A program made the position numbers and the translations under genes. 64,000 bases of DNA from Takakia lepidozioides (Eukaryota > Streptophyta > Takakiopsida > Takakiales > Takakiaceae). The notes under the pieces were generated by a model. It saw only the letters and a program-made list of their open reading frames with translations. It had not been told where the DNA came from and did not search any database. Where the stretch lies: contig CM060733.1 of the NCBI GenBank assembly GCA_030704615.1, positions 57,846,001 to 57,910,000 on the forward strand, in the 5' to 3' direction. This document shows positions 47,401 through 59,739 of the stretch, piece after piece (position 1 is the stretch's first letter; every line of letters begins with the position of its first letter).

Positions 47401-48253
47401 CTGGATTTCTGACACATGATTTGGCAGTCCTGGTTTGGGGTGGCAAGTACTGAGGGGAAGGGTGTGGACGATATGTGGATCTTGTTGTTGAAGATGGCTG
47501 GCGGGGGAGATGGTCCGCGCTAAGTTATCATCAGTCTGTTTGGTACCAGCCTGACTGATCAAACCTCTGCCTTTATTTGGAGGCCTGTCAAGCGTTGATC
47601 GGTGATTGGGAGGGAGAGAGAAAGAATGATATAAGGCTCGAGGCTTGCTGCTGAGAGCTGTTCTAGTTGTCTACACGAACTAGGATGGTTCTTTCGTTGT
47701 AGGGGAGACCTATGTGTGCGAGAGAGAGAGAGAGGGAGAGATTAGAGTTGGGAGCACATGGCATGCAATCCTCACATTACTGAAGGGGGATCCGGGTCAA
47801 AGATTATCACGACTGTGAAAATGAAGTAGCGGAGATGAGCTCTAGCGGGCGTTGTCAACAAGTCTCGTACAACTAGATCAAGATATCTAGAAGCCGATCG
47901 CTTGATTTGATCCGAGAGTCCTCTTTCTGAGAATAGGGAGCCCGGCTCTTTGCGTGAACTTGTACCGTCACAGTTCTCCACAGTACGCAGGGCGAGAAGT
48001 GCAAGACAGGGTGAAGGCTAGGAGTGCTCTTGAAAGGCTCTATCTTAAGAGTCTAGTTGTGCAGGTAGTTGAAGCCAGAAATTAGGACGACGAGTTCGTG
48101 TATCTGACTTTCGTGTCCAGACACGGCCGAATGCAATCCGAAACGTAGATCTGATAGAACTAAGATCATGTAAGAGTCTTACAAGCGCTTGTCTTGTGAC
48201 AGTCAAGACTGGCCTAAACGCGGGGCAGTAATCACAGACAGAAAGGATCATCC
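44459..48253. other. Gene-poor region upstream of the BES1/BZR1 gene
   Basis: No coding gene recognised. A segment with GGCTCTTA(G/T)TTAC and GGCTTCG occurs at about 45205-45265 and again at about 45500-45555. A poly-T run lies near 46470. AGTAAGTAGT/ACTACTCACT-type motifs are inverted between 46030-46080 and 46745-46850. From about 46850 the sequence becomes GC-rich and probably holds the BES1/BZR1 promoter and a long 5' UTR. A CGCACG (complement of CGTGCG, a brassinosteroid-response-type core) lies at 47051-47056. Confidence 0.45.
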
Positions 48254-50600
48254 ATGGGCGATCATCAGGCTTCAGATCAAGGAGACAAGAGCTCCAGAAA
48301 ATGCACAGTGCGTGGATGCATCAAGTCGACATCAGGACCCTGGATAGTCCGGCGGCCATCTGCCAAGGGCCAGGTTGCCGCCGCTGCGGTGTTAAGAATG
48401 CCATCAGCACGCGAACGAGAGAACAACAAAGGGAGGGAAAGAAGGCGGCGCGCAATCGCAGCCAAAATCTTTTCAGGTCTGCGCGCCCACGGGAATTACT
48501 GCCTTCCTAAGCATGCCGACCACAATGAAGTCCTCAAGGCCCTTTGTGCGGAGGCTGGGTGGCAAGTAGAGGAAGACGGCACCATTTTTCGCAGGGTAAG
48601 TTCCTCTCACGGTGCCTTGCTTTAGCAAACTTTCATCATTCAGTGGTCTAGCTGATCGATTGCGGTTAGTAGTATGTCTTGACCTGATTCAGTCAAGATT
48701 GTGTGAATTAGAATAAGTTGTACAAGCCACAGATACCTTCGTGCATGCAAGTATTGAGGAACATAGCTCTTTGGAATGTTCTAGAAGTATCAATCCTGTA
48801 TTTGTTGGAATAATTTCATCTCTAATCTCAAATCTCCTTACGGTGGAATGAATTTTGTTTGATGGACAATGCGGGAGATCGACATTTGATGCATTCGTAC
48901 TCTGATCAGACGATGTTAAAAGGAGTCTTGTTGTAAAGTCAAGTTAGTATTCAAGAATAAATTAAGAAGGTTTCTAGATCTAGAGTTCATGCGATCGAGC
49001 TCTAGAGATGGAGTACTGCGTTCAGTGAGATCACAAAGTGGATCATTTTGGATGTTCGTGCACGAGTTTTTCAACTGGTCCTGTGTCTTCTTTGGTCTGT
49101 AAGAAATGAACTTACTTTCTTAGCGATATATCCTACTGTGAGAGTTGCATTGCAAAATTAGCTACAGATTAATCTGAGCTTCGGTGTTCGTCACCACGCC
49201 CCCGTTTCTCGTATCCCACCTTCTGCTCAGGACTCTCGTTTCTTTGTCAAATTATTTTTGCAGGTCTCCCAGCAAGTAGTGCCAAGGAAAGCTTGCAGCA
49301 TGGATAAACAATTTTCAGCTCATGAGGGGACACCAGTATATGAGAAATCTTCGAAGTCAGACACCAGCCCATCCACATCATGCAGCCAGGCTGGTCCACC
49401 TGTAAGCAAGGATCTGGCGTGCTCCGCTAGGAGCAGCGGTAATCAGCCTAGCAAGGGTGGATCGTTTCTGGAAGAATCCGACTCCTTAAATCAGCCAGAT
49501 CTGGCAGTGCGGCCTGACCCTAGAGACCAGCATTTCTATGAAGGAGGTTCGAGAAATATGTCGGAGTACCAGTTTCTGGCTTACAAGTTCTTGCCGACTA
49601 ACGCAGGTGGATCCATCAAAATGGGTATGGGTTTGCATCTAGGAAATTCTCTCCAGAAAACCCTGAGCCCTGATGCTGAGGTTCCATCACTGATTCCCAA
49701 AACATTGCTGGGAAGCGGAGTCATGGTGAAGAGTGACTGGGAATTTCTACCTTCTCCTTCATGCGCTGATAGGACAAAGAAGGCTGCGCCAGGCTCTATT
49801 ACCTCTTCGCAATCTTTTGAATCAGAGGCAATCACAGGTAACAGTTTCACAAGCTACCTAGGATTCTAGAAATTTAGATTAGAGTCTCAGACTGGACATC
49901 CACTCAGTCAGATTTGTTTCAGATTGGTTGGATCACGATCTCATTTCCGTACATATCAAACTTGCAGTTCGTCTGCGGAATCTAGTTATTTCTCTGTAGA
50001 GCACAGACACCAATTTATTACGACTCGTACAACTGACGTGCAGTTTAGAGGTTACTCACACCGGTCGGTACTTAATGTGCAGATATAGCTTGCACCGAAC
50101 GAGAAGTACATCAAGGGAACACAAACGTGCTTCAAGATACAAACAGCGCTAGTATTCACGACCTCGGCTATGCCCAAGGCTCCAGTCAGCATGGAGCTCC
50201 CTTCACGTCTAAAAGATTCAGCACTCCAAGAGTGCAGTCAACTCGATTTTGCGCCCCAGACACAGAACTGGAAAGCTATGGTATTTATCACGAGGAAGAT
50301 GGATCAACCATAACAGAGCGGAGATGTTCTGCACAGGTGCTTTTTGAGCAAGATTTTGATAAATTACCCGACGATGTTCTTTTCTTGGGTGCAGGACCAG
50401 CTTCCTGTACAAGAAGCTCAACCAAAAGGAGCACTAGATCACCGGTGCTGACATTGAAATCCCCCCTACATCATGGCGGCATGAGCATGGGCCACCAGCA
50501 TCACATGAAGGAATTCTCCGATGGCTTGACCTTGACCCTCTGCACTTCGACCCTTCAAGCCAAACACAATTACGACCAAAGGCCTCTTTCTATCATGTGA
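48254..50600 (+). CDS. BES1/BZR1-family transcription factor, three exons, 477 residues
   Basis: Exons 48254-48595, 49264-49837 and 50083-50600 join in phase (1434 nt). Residues 48-114 form the plant-specific BZR DNA-binding domain, a bHLH-like fold: [20 protein letters not shown], then [34 protein letters not shown] and EEDGTIFRR. The end of exon 1 coincides with the end of the domain. The middle is Ser/Pro-rich, with many SP/TP-type sites as expected of a GSK3-regulated factor. LTLTL at about residues 454-458 matches the C-terminal EAR repressor motif (LELTL in angiosperm members). In flowering plants the family acts in brassinosteroid signalling and binds CGTG(T/C)G and E-box sites in the nucleus. 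In early land plants the upstream signal may differ. The N-terminal 47 residues are not conserved in families I know. Confidence 0.92.
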
Positions 50601-52770
50601 TCAGTGCAACTGGTATCCTTTCCTTTCTTGGTGTCATGGTGGCTTTTGACAACATAACATTCCAGGCGAGTTCCAGCCCTGATCTAGTGGGCGGGTTCGA
50701 AATTCTGTTTGAGAATCTGATCTCAGTTACTCTCGCCCTAGCAAGCACGGATTTTATGCCTGACGTTCAAGCTTTTCAACTTCTCTACTTCTGTGAAGCT
50801 GGTCATGTCTTGAAGTATCTTCCACCTTTCGTATAGCAAACTACAACTTTCTCTGTTTTGACTCTCAGTTCCTTGTAACCCTGAATCAACTTTTGCAAGA
50901 ACTCTCCCTTCCGAACTGACGAAGTTGACGTTGATGCGTGGTGCCTGAATTTCAGAAGACTCTGGACAGTGCACAACATTTTCGATGTAGATAAAGTAGA
51001 TACAAAGGTAAGTGGTAAGTTGAATGTTCATGCAGTGGACAGAAAGCTGTGTGGCCAACCAACAGAAGCTTGCTATCTTAAATCTTCTGATTAAGCCACT
51101 TTGTTTGCTCAAAACCTGCCCAAGTTGACCGTCTTCTCAAGGGAAGACTCGGGAGTTTGCGGATCTTAGTTGAGAGAGGTGGCCCCATATTTTGTGTGCT
51201 TGCTGCCGCTACCTTGAAATAGCACCAACTATTCCGTTGTTGCATTCAATTTATCCAAGGAGCTCAGTTCTCACTTTCAATTATGCGGATGACTAAGTCA
51301 CTATCTTGTACGTAGTGTTGAATACTCTCAAGGAACTTCACACGTATTTGGAACAACTAGATCTGCTACAATACGAGAACCACAATTCCATGTATGTGAT
51401 AAAACGTGACTGAAGGACTCGACAGGATCTTTCAGTACTGAGATATGTGAATCATGAACACAGATGCTGGGCAGAAAGTCAGTGAATGGTGGAAATGTCT
51501 TGTTATTCTTGTTCATTTGCCAGAACATGTATTTCAAAGTAGAGAGATACACTGGGATACCTGTCGAGTTAGACACCCGACTTCAAAATATCCAACTGGC
51601 GCAAAGCTCATGTTCAATCAATCAAGATAAGAAGCTGCCTTCAGCCATTTACCCAGATGCTTGCCCAAGGCAAAACTAATCAGACTTTTTGGTTGGTGAA
51701 TACCTCCCGAAGGTGGCGCCATTATAGTGTCTCTTCCACTCCGTTCCATTGGAAGGTGGACACTTTGAACCCTTGTGCTTGATGCCACATACTTTACTGC
51801 ATCATCGCAAGCAAGAAAACAAGAGATCTAGACTTTTTTGGGTTCACAAAAGATCATAATTTTCAGTCAAAGTGGGAATATACTTGAGTAGCACCAATGG
51901 GTGCTTCACAAATAAGGGCATTTATTGTACATTGATGATTCAGTGCAACACACATCACTATAGGAAGGTTGGGTACTATAGGACTACAGGAAGGTTGGGA
52001 GAACAATGAGGCGAGGTGCAGGAAAATTTCAAAGACAAAGACCAAGAGAGCATCAACCCGAAACAGAAGCTGCTGAAAGATAATCCTGGGAGGGAGGGAG
52101 TGGACTGGGCATGTTGAAGTCAGACCTGAAGTCTAACCAAACTGACAGCTCAAATGTGAATAACAAAATTCCCTCTCCAGCGCACACCTAGAAAGCACTG
52201 ATCAAAGGAACTTGTCAAAGACACAAGCTCATGAATCAAATATCCATAAAGCTAACTTTATGCATACCCTTACACCTTCGGGAAACAAACCTGTTTCCTA
52301 GTTGTGAACTTCATAAAAAAATTTGTTGCTGCTTGTACATGCCATCTCCTACTCTTCTAACCTCTGGCGCAATTCCCATGGAAAATTGATGAGTGGTCAA
52401 CCTAGACATGGAGTAAGATGTGTCATTCATTATGAAGTATAATTAGCATGGTAGAGCATTGAAACAATGATGTGAATGTCTCATAGGGAAAAAACAAGTG
52501 AAACACATGGACACGTACTTGCGACCCCTACTTGATGAACTTAAGGAGCTAGGGGGGGGGGTCCCGGCATTGCTTCACTTGACCCTATGGCCGAACAATC
52601 TTTTCAGATGAGAGGCATCTTGCTTTGGACAATGCATGATTATTCAGGTATATTATGTTCCCCATGAAGAATCCGCATACAGTCACTTGTCAACTAGGGA
52701 TAATATCGATCATGAGGATTGGGATTGATTGAAGTAGCGGCGACAGTCACATAGCAACTTTTTGTCTTAG
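50601..52770. other. Downstream of BES1/BZR1: 3' UTR and non-coding sequence
   Basis: The first several hundred bases are likely the 3' UTR. Minus-strand open frames near 50738-51112 and 51328-51576 lack domains and look like chance. A run of ten G lies at about 52551-52560. No repeat family was recognised. Confidence 0.45.
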
Positions 52771-52950
52771 TGCATTAAGTATGCGAAGGGAGTTTTCAAC
52801 ACTATGGCTGAACGGAATGTGGTGTCATGGAACGCGATGCTTGCAGGGTATGCACAACAGGGACATGGTATGGAGGCTTTGGAGACCTATGATCAAATGA
52901 TGGGGGAAGGGGGCACCTTTTTCAATAGCACAGCGACTACAAGTGGGTAG
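52771..52950 (+). pseudogene. PPR-protein fragment (one repeat)
   Basis: The plus strand reads KYAKGVFNTMAERNVVSWNA, then MLAGYAQQGHGMEALETYDQ. This is a textbook PLS-class pentatricopeptide repeat (consensus like VFDxMPERNVVSWNAMIAGYAQ). Stop codons bound it on both sides and no adjacent repeats are visible. It is a degraded piece of an organellar RNA-binding protein gene. Confidence 0.75.
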
Positions 52951-53860
52951 ATGGTCAACTGGAAACAGCAGCAGCAACAGCACAATTGATAGAACAAGAC
53001 CCACTGTTAATGAAGGTACCGTCTTCAACATATTTATCCCTGTTTTCCCATGCTATCAGAGTCGTCCCTAAATTTTCATGTTGAATTATACAAGTCAGCT
53101 CGTTGGTGGATCTATGGTGGTATTGGAGTGATTTTGACATGTTACTGCCAATGTGATCAATAGGAAAGTATCGAAAAATCGATAGTAAAGATGCGGAGAA
53201 GCTCTGGAATGAATACGTTTCCGACCCCAGTCAATGCTAAAACAATCTAGGCAAAAAGGTGAATGCATGTTGGAAGCAGACGCAAGTCAGCATAAGAACT
53301 AGTATGATAAGTAGGGTTGGGGTGTTTGCTGGAACAATTCTAGGCTATCATTGTCAGCTGCTAGCAGCAAGCCAAGGATGTACTATGCTTGATTTGTGCA
53401 GAGGCATGGACAGCTGAAGGAGCAGGGATAGAGTGAGGGTCCAGATTCATCCAAGAGGGCCAGACTTCATTGAGCTCCAGATTACCTATGATTCCCTATG
53501 GATCAATAGTTACTAGCAACCTGAATCAGTAGATGGTCAACTAGCCATGGAAGCTGCAGCAGCAACAACACAATTGATAAATCAGGCACTGCTAATGAAG
53601 GCACCTACTTCAACACATTTCACCCTGTTTTTCCCTCTTATCAGAATCGGCCCTAAATTTTCATATTGAATTCTGCAAGTTAGCTGGTTGAGTGAACCTT
53701 TGATAGTTTGGAGTGACTGACATGATACTGCAATGACAAGAAAGTATCCAGAAAGAGGTAACAGAGACGAGGAGAAGCTGTGGAATGAATACTTTTCTGA
53801 CCCCAGTTAATGGTGGGACAATCAAGGCAACAACGTGAATGCCTGTTAGATTACAGAGAG
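52947..53860 (+). pseudogene. Two tandem copies of an OSB-like exon fragment
   Basis: A ~340-bp segment starting GTAGATGGTCAACT occurs at 52947 and again at 53529. Each ends with a coding-like stretch: EKLWNEYVSDPSQC (about 53197) and EKLWNEYFSDPS-stop-WWDN (about 53770). The pattern W..Y..DPSQWWDNR is characteristic of the PDF motif of OSB proteins (plant organellar single-stranded-DNA-binding proteins). Both copies carry in-frame stops (TAA). They look like duplicated relics of one exon, and the identification rests on this short motif only. Confidence 0.5.
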
Positions 53861-53984
53861 TAGCGGATGCAATTGAGCATAAGAACTTAAAGGCTCCGCT
53901 TCCCTTATGTGTTCACGCTTAAGAATCTGATCACGCTTAGTGCGCTAAGCGTGAGCGCGCTCACGCGCTAGCTTCTCTTAAGGT

Positions 53985-56440
53985 GGAAACACCAATTCCA
54001 GACCGATGGTGGGATCAAAGGCTTGGCAAACCATTTGGTCTGCATGGTGTAAGTTGCGAGGATTCATTTTCCAGACTCAACCATCTACTTTTGATGAAGT
54101 TATCAAACAGCCTATGTTCGGTAATTATAATCGTGATTCTGAGAGTCTTGTCAACTGCATTAAAAAATGGTCTTTTTGGGAGGCTGTAGGATTATCTCAC
54201 ATTCTGCACTTCTGGGACCATAATTCCGATGCAGCCATTTCTTCTGACTCTGCTGCAGTGGGTTTCTCTAGTTGTAGACGTGTTGCTGCTAGTTGGAACC
54301 AGGTCATTGGTAACCTTCCCTCTTTGTGGACCAATCTTCTTTCCCAGAGGCATATAAGAAAATACCCTTCTTGGCTAGGATACTCTGATGGTTCTGAGCT
54401 CAAGGTCATATTTGCTACCTCCACTATTAGTGGTTGCCCTTCGGGTATTGGTTTCAGTATGAGGGGCGAGGGTATTCTTCATCATCCTATGCCAGTTGTG
54501 CTGCCCACCAGTACCCAATGTTATGACATCAAGGTTTTCTGCTCTATCTCTGGTAAATCCAATCCCAAGCCTCCTCTTGATATCCAACATTAGTAGTAAC
54601 TCATTCTGTTGGTTCCTATTTGCTTCAATGAGCCTTCTTCAGTTTGATCAAGGTGAATGGTACTGGATGAACAAAAACCACAACCGCTTCTTCTCTTATT
54701 ATGTGAAATTGGGTTAATCCTTGCTAATGCCGAAGCAATCATTTGACATGAAATGGTCTAAGAATTGGAATCACCTCTCCGGTCAGCCCATCCCATGGAA
54801 AGTGGTTTGGGTAGATATCTGGAAGAAACAGAGATCTTCTAAACTATCTGTTTTTCTCTGGGAGGTTGCAAATAGGATTGTTCCCGTTGGCAAGTTTATC
54901 TCTAACCCTCCTTCCTCATGTGTAACCTACAATCTGAGCTCCCCTGAGGATCTGGAGTACTGTTTGGTTTCTTGCCTCTTTGCTGTTGTTGTATGGTCCA
55001 GAGCTACTTCCTTGTATGCTCTTTGGGACAACGACCTTACCTTTTCTGTCTCGGCACTACTGATCAACATCAAATTCTTGGGGAAAATTTGGGATCTTCT
55101 GCTGCAGATTTTTCATAAGAACGAATTGAGTGGGTCAAAGCTCTCCCTCCCTGCTGGCCGCAGCTCAGTTAGTGCCAGGAACTCACCTCTGGGAGCCGAG
55201 GATGGGGAAGTCGATTGGAGGCATAAAAGAAGCTAGAGGAAAGACAATTCGAAAACACGGCTCTCTTTCGATAATCCCAAAAATAAAAGAGGTAGTTAAA
55301 TTTTTTCTTAGGAGGCAGTTGCTTTTCTACTTCTGGGTAGTTGTAGGATAGGGTGTCTCACTTTTGGCAGATGGTGACGTCCATGAAATTTATTTATTTT
55401 TATTTATTTTTTAGCATATTTTTTTAGTCGACTCTTATAAAGATAGACAATAATATAGTTAACATCTTCAGTAAAGGGTCTACTAACCCCAAATATTATA
55501 GATATTATTTATTAGAAAATTTAATCTTTAATTAGAAAAAAAAATTAGGAATCAAATCTTAGAATCTATGCCATATACCACCTAGCCATCCTAGATTATA
55601 TGTTTGTAGATTTGTCAGTAAAAGATGATATCCCAAAGACCCAAAAGACAATATGCTATGGACTAATGAAAAACACATGTTTTTGGGTGTACAAAAAAGT
55701 CCATAGTTTGGTCAAAATTTGATAGATTTTCAAACTACTTTCACCTATTGAAATATTGCACAATTTCTACAAATGGTTTTTTGTCCTTATCACTTAGATA
55801 TGTTTTTTTAGAGTCCATAGCACAAAAAACTGTACCGATTACAAAACAATGTTTGAGATTTAAAAGACCATAACATTCTTATATTTGCGAAAAAATTGTT
55901 ACATTATATAGGTCTTGTAAGTGGTATACAAGAACCAATGTCCTTTATAATAAAGATGAACTATTGTGAACAAATAAAAAGATAACATGAAGCACAGTCA
56001 TTGAAAAACTGTCCGATAACGTCCAAACTGAGACACCCTATCGTGCAACTGCCCTTCTTGTTTCTTGTACTTCTTTTGTTGGTGCTGTTGATGTGGTTCT
56101 GCAGGTTCGTTGGGAGTGCTTCTATTCTTCTTCCTATGGCAGCCCGGCTCTGTTGCTGCTTTCTCTCTTGTTAGTTCTTAACTGTAGCTTCCTTAGTGCA
56201 GTGCTCTTAGTTACTCAACTCTCTTCTTAGTTATGAGTTTTAGTTCTCAGCTGCTACTTTTTAGTGCAGTTGATTTGGTAGATTCTTGGTGCAATCTGTC
56301 TCTTGCTCTTCTCCCCCTTCATAACTTGGTCTTCTGGCTCTAAGTGGAACATCTATTCTCTACCTTCATGGCTAATTTGTAAGCTGGTTATTTTTTCCTT
56401 ACTATTAATAAAATTTCCAGGGCTATAATCCCCTTGTTCG
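53985..56440 (+). mobile_element. 3' part of a plant L1-type LINE, interrupted by a MITE
   Basis: The frame at 54006-54593 shows helical LINE C-terminal sequence (WCKLRGFIFQTQPSTFDEVI, SFWEAVGLSHILHFWD). The frame at about 54721-55236 carries a degenerate zf-RVT region: VWVDIWKKQRSSKLSVFLWE, then EDLEYCLVSCLFAVVVWS, comparable to the E-x-hEHLFFxCPFAxxVWS pattern of plant L1 elements. Its cysteines are partly lost. Downstream T-rich sequence with TTACTATTAATAAAATTTCC at about 56398-56418 looks like the 3' end. No polymerase domain is present; it is a dead, 5'-truncated copy. Confidence 0.65.
55351..56038. mobile_element. TA-flanked MITE (Tc1/mariner-like)
   Basis: A 688-bp AT-rich non-coding element. 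The ends GGGTGTCTCA and TGAGACACCC are perfect 10-bp inverted repeats that continue imperfectly (CTTTTGG/CAAACT and ACGTCC). TA lies on both sides (55349-55350 and 56039-56040). It splits the 3' region of the L1-type LINE, so it is younger than that insertion. Confidence 0.75.
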
Positions 56441-56576
56441 TTTCATTTTTATTTTTTTGTTTGAAGATTTCTACCTTCATGTCAGTTTAACTAGGACCTA
56501 CTATCATGTTCAATAAGAAACACTGTTGATACTGTAGGTCAAAGGAGCTGGCTGGAATTGTGTCCTCTCTTCAATA

Positions 56577-56945
56577 GTATCATACTAGGGTAGTCTGTGT
56601 CGTTGGCCCAAGTGTCCCAAGTGCAATCCCCGTATCCAAGTGGGTCTCCTAGGCCCATGAATGAAGAATCTTTTTTTTTTCCATGAATTTATTCAGTAGT
56701 ACTATATCCAATCATTGCTACAGGAAAAGCCCACTTTGCTAATTTTCACAAATTTCCAGCGACCAAAAGTACTTGAAATTCCATATCTTCCACACCGTAG
56801 ATCCAAAAATCATGAGACTAGCCGGTGCACCCCTCTCTCATCGAGGGTTTTCCAACAATACCAAGCACCAGAGCTGGGGCCTTGCGGTTTGGGAGATCTC
56901 AACATTACAAAACAAACAAACAAACAAACAAAACTAACTAACTAA
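56577..56945 (+). repeat. Dispersed repeat, inverted relative to 59780-60720
   Basis: It contains TTGGCCCAAGTGTCC, CCATGAATTTATTCAGTAGTA, AAAGCCCACTTTGC, CGGTGCACCCCTC and TTTTCCAACA and ends in (CAAA)n. The same blocks occur on the opposite strand between 59780 and 60720, ending there in (TTTG)n. No coding sequence was recognised. Confidence 0.7.
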
Positions 56946-56953
56946 ATTACTTT

Positions 56954-57131
56954 ATATATTGATGTTAAATAGATGAAAGTTATATACAAATTTTAAAATG
57001 GGGAGCTGGCCTTGCAATTCATATTAGAATTGTGTCTTGCATATATTGATGTTAAATAGATGAAATTTATATACAAATTTTAAAATAGAAAGGGAGAGCT
57101 GGCCTTGTAATTCATATTAGAATTGCGTCTT
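56954..57131. repeat. 87-bp tandem duplication
   Basis: ATATATTGATGTTAAATAGA starts at 56954 and again at 57041. Both copies continue through GAGCTGGCCTTG and ATTCATATTAGAATTG. The rest of 57132-57785 holds nothing recognisable. Confidence 0.85.
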
Positions 57132-57785
57132 GGAGAAAATTGTGAAAGCACAATCCATCACTCGCTTTCCACACAGATAGGGAATCTGTATTGACACGGG
57201 ACTTTCACACACAAAGTATGAAACTCTATGACCATCAAACATACATATGTGCTACGTATCTCCTAGTGATTGCTCAACCTAAAGCCACCATCATATATGC
57301 ATCTCCCAGTCTTACCAAGTGAGTCTTAGAAAGTGAGGAAGAAGTGTCGCTTTGGGAATATCCCTAACTGTTGTAATGCAGCAGATTATCCCTCCCGTTA
57401 CCTAAATGGCCTACCCACAAGTGTGTTTGTAGTTTAATTTTGGCAACTCATTGTAAGCATCCAATATTGAAAGTGAATTCAAGTGTGGCATGACAATCTC
57501 AGAACCACTTCAGATCTTACTACCCATACACAATGTTAGGCATAATATCACTACACTCTTCAAAGGAGAGTGTGGCAGTAAGCCCATAACATATACAGAG
57601 TTATTTGCAGATCACCCACCTAGTTTATTTCTGGGTCTTTTAATTCCCTCGTCCTAACTTGTCTCCATTTCGTTGCCCTGTTCTTGAAACAACTTGAAAG
57701 TTTTGGTTGTAAGGATAAGTTCATAAGAGTGATTTACCGGTGCTATATTCTCAATGGATAGTGACATGAAGGACATGCAATCTTC

Positions 57786-59438
57786 TCAGTACCTGAGCAG
57801 CATCATGGACCACCAGGCCTTGCAATCAGGCGAAAAGTGTTGCAGTAGTGTTGGCTCGGAGATCTTCATCTCCTCCATATACCGTTTCCCATTAAATCCA
57901 GATGCCTTGAACCTTGCTATATAATCCTCGAAGATGGTTTCCATGTAGGAAGCCCCATCCCGGGCCACTAATTTTGAAGCAGGAGCAATTCTTGCAGTTG
58001 CTGAGGGACCAAAGAAGGTGGCCATAGAGATGCGTGCCTTCTCTGAGTTCACCACAACTCGGTGCTCGTTGCTCTTGTACTTGCCATTGGTTAATATCTG
58101 CATGTTTTATGATCAGGCAGAATCTTGCAATGAGCCATTTGTTGTCCTCTCCTCTACCTCGTGCCCTTTGTTTATTATCGATCTATGTCTTGTTTTCCCC
58201 ACTTATTAGTCTAAGTCCCCGCGGTCAATCTGGGCACGGGGTCTATGACCACATGAATATGAAAAACAACGTCTCATGAATACATTCTCTCAACATCCTT
58301 GTTCTTTTCTTCTCTCTGCTTCCACCATTGCTTGGATATACCCACTGGTAACCTGCCTTCATAAGTGTTCCTTATTTTCCAACACGTGTATGTCGATATC
58401 TCGAAACACTACAGTGAATAATAAAGTCTCTCAAATGTAATGCTGCTCTCAAGGGAAAAACATCTACCTCCATCTGGTCACCCATGTTGATCACCAAAGC
58501 ATTTGACAAAGGTTGAACCTTGACCCATCCACCATTCTTGTCACGCACTTCCAGACCTCATATTTGGTCTTGCAATAGGATAGTGAGAAGCAAAGGGTCT
58601 GAATGGGATGCATTCCCAAGAACAGCTAATGGCTCTGGACATGGTGGATAATAATTTGCTAATGTTACTCGTCGTCCAGTCGCGGCAAGGCTAAGGAATT
58701 CTGAGCTTAGCCCAAGAGACTCTGACATAGCACAGAGGAGCTTATCACTCAAAAGTTTCACTTGCTTGTCGTACTCCAATAGTAGTGCAATAGATTGCCG
58801 AAAAATGGATCAGCCCTTTCACACCCCTGTTGCACATCTCTTGCTTCATATCTCATGGATACAAATGTGCAATGGATCAAATCTAGAGGTACAGAATTTG
58901 CAATCTTCTGGTATAGACACACAGATTACTAGAAATGTAGAAGTTTGAGAGAGAAGAGTACAATTCTATGGGCACACCTCTTCATGGGCTTACATAATTG
59001 AAGACCCCCTCTCATCATTTAAGACACAATAGACAACCCCCATGCAAGCCTGTTGTGTCAAATGCCCAAAAACTCAGGAGGAGGATATTGAAGCTCCAAT
59101 ACATAGACTCGTGAGTTCAAAGGTTGAGGTTTTGGAAAAGGACTGCTTAGGACACCTGTAAGACCCGACTTTCCTTGAATCTACAGCAATGTTGCCAAAA
59201 CACAGGCAAGTAATTAAACAATGATACAAGAAACTGGTGCAGGGAAACATACAATGGCAAGATAATCTTTCCATGGCACAACACTGCCCGCATAAGTAGA
59301 GCCGGAGCCATAGTTAACTTTAGATTCTTCGGCCATAGGCGAGTACTTCAGCTTTTCCTCAAGAGGCAGCTCAAAGAATTGTTTATCTGCCCGCAAAACA
59401 TCATCGAGCAGTGCCAGGGGAACACCATGATTCACCAC
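57786..59438 (-). pseudogene. 2-oxoglutarate/Fe(II)-dependent dioxygenase (DOXC type), truncated and with in-frame stop
   Basis: Three exons are recognisable: 59438-59253 (VVNHGVPLALLDDVL, FFELPLEEKLKYSP, GSVVPWKDYLAI), 58773-58468 (LANYYPPCPEPLAVLGNASH, HSDPLLLTILLQD) and 58097-57786 (TNGKYKSNEHRVVVNSEKAR, then ISMATFFGPS). The iron ligands H-x-D (HSD) and the distal His (EHRVVV), and the 2-oxoglutarate-binding RxS (ARIS), are all present. A TGA at 58558-58560 interrupts the second exon where the family normally has Gly (QDQV-G-GLEV). The short exon expected between the first and second (WP..PP.FR region) and the N-terminal exon are not identifiable. The repeat at 59780-60720 lies where upstream sequence should be. 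It is probably a pseudogene; the substrate is unknowable from this. Confidence 0.78.
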
Positions 59439-59739
59439 CTGATATGTATGGATCCCACCAACAACACAAATTCTGATAGGACAATCAACCTCATGGATCC
59501 AAAAGATTGTGGCGAAAGCGACAAGTATAGTACTCTGAAAATTGCATGTCTCATTCTACGTCGTACTCTGGAGGAAATGTGAAAGGCCATCAATCGTCAA
59601 ACTAAGAGAGCAACCTTTGAGCAAGGGCAGTGACTCATTCGCTCTCTTCTTTCCAGTTGGAAAAGTCCATTCACAACATCCTTTAAGTATCCAGTGAGAA
59701 AGGTAAGTATTTTAAAAAACCATTACATTATATATTGAT

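Noticed and set aside
47090-47446. 118-codon Pro-rich minus-strand frame upstream of BES1/BZR1
   Set aside because: GC-rich promoter-like sequence, no domain, no splice context, and antisense to the likely 5' UTR.
50738-51112. 124-codon minus-strand frame downstream of BES1/BZR1
   Set aside because: No recognisable domain, and it lies over the probable 3' UTR of the plus-strand gene.
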